64,000 nt of DNA from Chlorocebus sabaeus. Taxonomy: Eukaryota; Chordata; Mammalia; Primates; Cercopithecidae. The stretch covers positions 44,932,526 to 44,996,525 of the forward strand of contig NC_132915.1 in assembly GCF_047675955.1 (NCBI RefSeq), in the 5' to 3' direction. This document shows, in pieces, positions 58,299-64,000 of the stretch. Positions within the stretch are counted from its first letter, which is position 1; every line of letters begins with the position of its first letter. A program made the translations under genes and the position numbers. Below the pieces are notes generated by a model, which was given only the letters and a program-made list of their open reading frames with translations, was not told the origin of the DNA and ran no database searches.

Positions 58299-58807
58299 AT
58301 TTTAAGTTCATCAAATCCTCTAAGCTGGATGTATTTGGGGATAAAAGAATGTAGTAGAAACGGTTTTGTTTACTCAGTCTTTCAGCAGATTTATTGTACA
58401 CATATGTTTTCATAACTTGTGAAACTTTTGGAAGAGGCCCATAGAAGCCATAGAACCAAATGTGATGTGGAGAACAGCTGGATATGTTTGGTTAGTTCTG
58501 CTGCTGAATTGGAGTCTTCAGCTCATGCCTGGTTTATAATAAAGTAACATGTATCAAACAGTTGGATAGGAGACATTCTTCTCTATATTACCCTCTTCAA
58601 AGACTGAGAACCCACTTTTCTTAAGTGTACTAGATGATCTAATTGGGCTTAATATGATTTAGTGAGAGATAGATTATACCAAAAAGAGGTCGATTAACAC
58701 CTAATATTTACTAAAATAAAAATCTCTTGGCAGTACATAGCTGTAGGAAAGGACATGGAAATCAGCTTATAAATGACAAAATATGTGATAATTTTGTGTT
58801 ACGTACA
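58299..58807. other. Intron, no firm feature
   Basis: Unassigned intron between two Alus. Confidence 0.5.
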
Positions 58808-58819
58808 GAACTGTTGTTT

Positions 58820-59115
58820 GGCTAGGCGTGGTGGCTCACGCCTGTAATCCCAGCACTTTGGGAGGCCAAGGTGGGCGGATCACTTGAGGTCAAGAGTTCA
58901 AGATCAGCCTGGCCAACATGGCGAAACCCCATCTCTACCAAAAATACAAAAAGTAGCTGGGCATGGTGGTGTGTGTGCTTGTAGTCCCAGCTACTCAGGA
59001 GGCTGAGGCAGGAGAATCTCTTGAAACCAGGAGGCGGAGGTTGCAGTGAGCTGAGATTGCACCACTGCACTCCAGCCTGGGTGACAGAGTGAGACTCTGT
59101 CTCAAAAAAAAAAAA
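58820..59115 (+). repeat. Alu (S-type), sense
   Basis: Flanked by 'gaactgttgttt' (58808-58819) and 'ggactgttgttc' (59116-59127). Confidence 0.93.
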
Positions 59116-59175
59116 GGACTGTTGTTCATAGTGTACAGTACATAGTACAGTGTAATACCTGTGTTATAGGCAAAC

Positions 59176-59232
59176 ATATATATAGTTAAATTAACCTGTA
59201 GTATATATATAAATATATATACATATATATGC
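59176..59232 (+). repeat. TA-rich microsatellite
   Basis: Interrupted TATA/TACATA units. Confidence 0.8.
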
Positions 59233-60384
59233 ATTTTAACCAGAATTTTGTTCTGCTTTCTGCCCTTTCTTTGTTGATTACATTAGGATTGAATGCCTGT
59301 GACACAGTTTATGAATGTTACACTAGTTCTCTTAGGTGGTATTGGAAAAAATTATTTTGAGCAGTATGTTGATGTTCCTCTAGCACCCTCTGCTGGATTT
59401 GAGAATTAATTCATTGGACTAGAAGATTAAAAAAAATTATTAAGAGGTTTAAATTTAATTACGTCTATCAACAAACTCCTCTTGGAAAGAGTTTGTTTAA
59501 AGATTTGAAGATTTTTTGCTGTCCTCACTGAGTAATTGATAGTTTCAGTAATAATAAGCATCTTATAATTTTCTGACATTTCATTTAAAGTGTGAAGTTG
59601 TGAAAATAACTACGTGATCTCCAATTGATTATTTCAACCCCCTGTGTTTTGCTCTAAGCAGGAAAAACAGAACTTCTTGATTTTTGGAGTGAAAACCAGA
59701 TCATTAACTAATTAATATATATACAAGAAGTGAAAACTTGAATTGTTGATTCATTACAGAATCACTGAATATTCTGCATTTTAACAAAATATATGACTAT
59801 CATTTTGATAGAGAAACATATATGCTTTTTGGCATCTGAGAAAATATTTTAACATTGTTATCCTGGTCTCTTTTCTCTCTGTGCCCTTTACTTACTTTTT
59901 AAAAAAATTTTATTTCCATAGGTTTTTGGGAAACAAGTGGTGTTTGGTTACATGAATAAATTCTTTAGTGGTGGTTTGTGAGTTTTGTTCCTTTACTAGC
60001 TTTTAAAATCATTTATTCTCAATCCTATGGGCTATTTCCTTGTGATAGGCTGGACTTTTTTCTGACTTACAGAAACTAAAATGAGTATACTGGGTACTGA
60101 GAAAACTGACTTCAGTTCTTTAAGGGCAAGAACTTTATCCTGTGGAGTGTAAGTTTTTTTAAAGAAAAAATTAGCATTGGCCCCCCCTAGGATAATGCTC
60201 ATTCTGGTGTGGGCTAAACATAAGAATTTCTCTGCTACAGTATGCATCATGCTTTATACCTATAACTTCTGGGGGACCCTTGTTCTAGGGATTCAAAGTC
60301 AGCATTTAGAAATAACTTTTTTCCCACAATGAGAATCAGAAGCTTAAGTTGGGTAGCTGTCCCTTCCGGACATTCCAGTCAGAG
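59233..60384. other. Intron; strongest CTCF-like motif
   Basis: 'agcaccctctgctgg' at 59382-59396 is, on the - strand, a near match to the CTCF core (14 of 15 positions by eye). Also a C-run at 60181-60187. No gene. Confidence 0.55.
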
Positions 60385-61378
60385 ATTCTTTATTTTTTAA
60401 TTAAGATATAGTTCACATATCATAAAACTCACCCTTTAAAAGTATACAATTCAATGCTTTTAATATATTCACTACACTGTGCAACTATTACCACTATCTA
60501 ATTCCAGAGCATTTTCATCACCCCACTAAGAAACTTCATATTCATTAGCAGTTACTGCCCTTTCTGTCTCTCCTTCTCCCCTATCCTCCTGCAACCACTT
60601 AATATACTTTTTGTCTCTGGATTTGCCTCTTTTGGACAGTTCTTATAAATGAAATCATACAGGATGTGGTCTTTTGTATTTGACTTCTTTTACTCTTTTA
60701 TATATGTCTTCAAGGTTAATCCATGGTATCACATTTATTGGTACTTCATTCCATTTTCTTGCTGGATAATATTCCATTGTATGGATTCACAACATCTTGT
60801 TTGCTCATTCATCGGTTGATGGACATTTGGGTGGATTCCACCTTTGGCTATTCTGAAAAATGCTGCTATAAACTTTTGTGCATAATTTTTTGAACCTATT
60901 TTCATTTCTCTTGGGTAAATATATGGGACTGGAATTGCTGGGTCATATGGTAACTCTATGTTTAATTTTTTTGAGCAGCTGCCAAGCTATTTTCCACAGC
61001 AGCCAAACCATTTTATGTTCATATGAGTAATATATGAGGTTTTCAGGTTTTCCAATATTTTTCCAATATTTTCTGTTATTTAAATTATAGCCATCTAGTG
61101 GGTGTGAAGGTATCTCTTCATGTTTTTAATTTTCATTTCCCCAATGACTAATAGTGTTGAGCATCATTTCATGTAGTTATTGGTCATTTACATATCTTTT
61201 TAGACAAACATCTAAGTCCTATACTCATATTTTGAGTTGTCTTTTTATCGTATGAGTTCTTTTTTTATTCTGTATACTAGACCATGCTCAGATATATGAT
61301 TTGTAAGTATTTTTTCCCATTCTTTAGGTTATCTTTTCATTTTCCTAATAAAGTCCTTCGATACACATAAGTTTTTTG
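60385..61378 (-). mobile_element. Old L1M 3' end and ORF2 tail, antisense
   Basis: 'aattaagatatagttcacatatcataaaactcaccc', 'attccattgtatggattcac', 'ggaattgctgggtcatatggtaac' and 'gagcatcatttcatg' in reverse ORF2/3' UTR order. It is related to, but distinct from, the copy at 51870. Confidence 0.85.
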
Positions 61379-61379
61379 T

Positions 61380-61756
61380 CTTTTTGTTTCAATTTTATAT
61401 TGTTACATAAAATGTATACATATTTATGGGGTTCATGTGATATTTTGTTATGTGCATAGAATGAAATTATCAAGTCAGTAGTTAGGCTGTCCATCATCTT
61501 GAACATTGATCATTTCTATGTGTTGGGAATATTTCAAGATCTCTCTTCCAGCTATTTTGAAATATACAATACATTGTTGTTAACTATAGTCATCCTACTC
61601 TGCTATCGAACGTTAGAACTTATTCTTTCTATCTAACTGTATGTTTGTACCCATTAGTCAATCTCTCTGCCCTGCCACCCACACCCCGACACCCTTTCCA
61701 GCCTCTGATAACTATCCTATCATTCTACTCTCTACCTCCTTGAGATTAACTTTTAA

Positions 61757-61820
<64 letters not shown>

Positions 61821-62515
61821 GAGACGAAGTCTCGGTCTGTCACCCAGGCTGGAGTGTAGTGGCACGATCTCCACTCACTGCACCTTCTGCCTCCCGGGTT
61901 CAAGTGATTCTCCTGCCTCAGCCTCCTGAGTAGCTGGGATTACAGGTGCCTGCCACGGGGCCCAGCTAATTTTTGTATTTTTAGTAGAGACGGGGTTTCA
62001 CCATGTTGGCCAGGCTGGTCTTGAACTCCTGACCTCAGGTGATCCACCTGCCTTGGCCTCCCAAAGTGCTGGGATTACAGGCGTGAGCCACCGCACCTGG
62101 CCTATACTTTTTTTTTTTTTTTTAAATAGAGATGAGGTCTCACTTTTTTGTAGAGATTTTGCTCAGACTGGTCTTGAACTCCTGAGCTCAAGCAATCCTC
62201 TCACCTTAACCTTCCAAAGTGCTAGGATTACAGGCATGAGCCACCATGCCCAGCTGAGATTAACTTTTTTAGCTCTCACATATGAGTGAGAACATGTGGT
62301 ATTTGTCTTTCTATACCTGGCTTATTTTACTTAACATAATGACCTCTAGTTCCATTCATATTGCTGCACATGACAGGATTTCATTCTTTTTTTATGGCCA
62401 ACTAGTATTCCATTGTGTGTATATATAACCCACTTTCTTAATTCATTTGTTGATGGACACGTAAGTTGATTCCGTATCTTTGCTATTGTGAATAGTGTTG
62501 TGATAAGTTTTTAAT
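61380..62515 (-). mobile_element. L1MA/MB-type 3' end, antisense, split by Alus
   Basis: 'gggttcatgtgatattttgttatgtgc', 'cagctattttgaaatatacaatacattgttgttaac' and 'ctatctaactgtatgtttgtacccatt', then after the Alus 'tatgagtgagaacatgtggtatttg' and 'gctattgtgaatagtg'. Confidence 0.88.
61755..62254 (-). repeat. Two nested antisense Alus with a (TA)n tail
   Basis: One 14-nt duplication, 'tgagattaactttt' (61741-61754 and 62255-62268), encloses both. The outer Alu left arm is at about 62120-62254. A younger full Alu is at about 61807-62104. A (TA)n run at 61762-61806 sits where the outer Alu's tail would be. Confidence 0.88.
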
Positions 62516-62517
62516 GT

Positions 62518-62556
62518 TATTTATTTATTTATTTATTTATTTGTTTATTTATTTAT
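62518..62556 (+). repeat. (TTTA)n microsatellite
   Basis: About nine TTTA units with one TTTG. Confidence 0.92.
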
Positions 62557-62616
62557 GCGTGCTTGTGCTTTACTATCTAAGAATCCATTGCCAAATCTAA
62601 GGTCATGAAGGTTTTT

Positions 62617-62825
62617 GGGTTTTTTTTGAGACAGGGTCTTGCTTTGTTGCCCAGGCTGGAGTGCAGTGGCATGATCTCAGCTCACTGAAGTCTCAACCTC
62701 CTGGACCCAAGCCTTCCTTTCTGCTTTAGCCTCCCAAGTAGCTGGGACCATAAGTGCCCCTCACCACACCTGGCTAATTTTGTTTATTTTTTTGTAGAGA
62801 CAGGGTTTCACTATGTTGCCTAGAC
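62617..62825 (-). repeat. Alu, antisense, 5'-truncated
   Basis: Right arm and part of the left arm, ending 'ctatgttgcctagac'. Flanked by 'atgaaggttttt'/'atgaagatttac'. Confidence 0.88.
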
Positions 62826-63150
62826 TATGAAGATTTACCCCTATGTTTTCTTCTAAGAGTTTTATGGTTTTTAGCTCATATATTTAGGTCATTGATCCAT
62901 TTAGAATTTATTTTTGTATATGATATGAAGTATGGGATCCAAATTTATTCTTTTGCCTATGTATATCTAATTGTCTCAACATTATTTAATGAAAAGAATC
63001 TTTTCCATTGAGTGGTCATGGCACCATTGTCAAAAATAAATTGACCACCCAATCATGAGTTTATTTCTGGACTGTCATTTCCTTTCAGTGGATTTATATG
63101 AATCTATATGTCTATCCTTTGCTGGTACCACATTGTTTTGATTATTGTAG

Positions 63151-63461
63151 CTTTTTTTTTTTTTTTTTTTGAGACAGAGTCTGGCTCTGTCATCCAGGTT
63201 GAAGTACAGTGGCTCAGTCTTTGCTTACTGCAACCTTTGCTTCCCAGGCTCAAGCCATTCTCTCACCTTAAGCCTCCCTTGTAGCTAGGATTGTAGGTGG
63301 CCAACACCACACTTGGCTAATTTTTGTTTTTTCTTTTTGTTTTGATAGAGACAGGGTTTCACCATGTTGCCCAGGCTGGTCTTGAACTCCTGGGCTCAAG
63401 CTGTCTGCCGGCCTTAGCCTCCCAAAGTGCTGGGATTACAGGCATGAGCCACTATGCTCGA
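63151..63461 (-). repeat. Alu, antisense, full length
   Basis: Poly-T then both arms to 'actatgctcgac'. Diverged duplication 'tgattattgtagctt' (63138-63152) and 'tgatcaccgtagctt' (63462-63476). Confidence 0.88.
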
Positions 63462-63561
63462 CTGATCACCGTAGCTTTGTAGTGAGATTTGCATTTATGA
63501 CATATGTCTTCCATCTTTATTCTTCTTTTTCAAGATTGTCATGTTAACGTTTTGAGAAGTC

Positions 63562-63859
63562 TTTAGTAAGGAAATTTGTTTGGTTTTAATCTTGTGTTTC
63601 TCACATGCTTCTGATGATGAAATTGCTTTTTTATATAATAGCTAACAACATCCTGTGGGACTGGTATTCTGTGGAAACATTTTTTGAGAAGGGTGGGAAA
63701 AAAGTGACTATGCGGGGAATATTTTATTTGCCTTATCACGTCAGCAATATAGATTGGAATAGATTGAGTTAAACTCCCCCTTCCCATTTACTTTTTCTGT
63801 TTAGTCATGAAATAATTCATTCTAATGTTTTTTTTGTTGTCATTGTCAAAATATTATAA
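63562..63859. other. Intron, no firm feature
   Basis: Unassigned intron before the last Alu. Confidence 0.5.
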
Positions 63860-64000
63860 TTTTTTAGACAGGGTCTCATTCCTGTTGCCTGGGTTGGAGT
63901 GCAGTGGCACGATGACAGGTCACTGCAGCCTTGACTTCCTGGGCTCAAGAGATCCTCCCACCTCAGCCTCCCAAGTAGGTGGGACTACAGGTACGCACCA
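63860..64000 (-). repeat. Alu, antisense, cut by window end
   Basis: 'tagacagggtctcattcctgttgcctgggttggag' through 'aggtgggactacaggtacgc'. It continues beyond the window. Confidence 0.88.

Larger units (their letters stand above)
62560..63560 (-). mobile_element. Old L1M ORF2 fragment, antisense, split by two Alus
   Basis: 62560-62610 ('taagaatccattgccaaatctaaggtcatgaag'), 62826-63150 ('ttctaagagttttatggtttttagctc', 'taattgtctcaacattatttaatgaa') and 63465-63560 are one antisense ORF2 segment. Confidence 0.8.

Noticed and set aside
62518..62556. (TTTA)n run as a regulatory AU-rich element
   Set aside because: It is an ordinary microsatellite in old L1 sequence within an intron.

Overview
This is eukaryotic, primate nuclear DNA. 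It is AT-rich intron sequence packed with about 45 Alu copies, L1 fragments of several ages, MaLR/ERV LTRs, MIR and L2 remnants and DNA transposons. The youngest Alus (1862-2163, 8409-8711, 21880-22176, 57990-58285) carry base changes that I recall from the AluY lineage of Old World monkeys, not from human AluY ('gggcgaggtggcg', 'gagatccggccac'). A cercopithecid monkey such as a macaque, baboon or guenon is therefore the best guess. No bacterial or plasmid feature is present.

The only protein-coding gene I can support is on the + strand. Five internal exons (6290-6425, 13837-14011, 19556-19746, 22320-22451, 44807-44953) join in one frame without a stop to give 260 codons of almost continuous alpha-helical coiled coil. 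I recognise this as the N-terminal part of CCDC171 (formerly C9orf93). The start codon lies left of the window and most of the protein lies right of it. Introns are about 7.4, 5.5, 2.6 and 22.4 kb, and more than 19 kb of the next intron runs to the window edge.

Layout. 1-6289: upstream intron with old LINE remnants, an L1 3' end, six or seven Alus and a MIR. 6426-13836: MIR/L2, many Alus (one with three monomers) and an antisense retrocopy of an unrecognised coiled-coil gene. 14012-19555: a THE1/MST LTR, and an HMGN2 retrocopy whose 5' target-site duplication was later hit by an Alu. 19747-22319 and exon 4: exon 4 sits between two same-orientation AluY left arms. 22452-44806: L1 fragments, MER2, three MaLR LTRs, nested Alus, an L1 5' end that lost its body, and a broken Tigger1 transposon. 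44954-64000: a 2.4 kb antisense L1, LTR-like elements (one with a copied-in 104 bp piece of nearby L1), a quiet stretch at 54.6-58 kb, and L1M blocks with nested Alus.

Nothing here looks like a new multi-gene system. The items most worth checking are the compensated reading frame in the HMGN2 retrocopy, the local templated duplication at 52.5/53.3 kb, the Alu pair around in-frame exon 4, the orphan L1 promoter region upstream of exon 5, and the unidentified retrocopy at 11.5-12.6 kb. All family names come from memory of consensus sequences; no database search was run.
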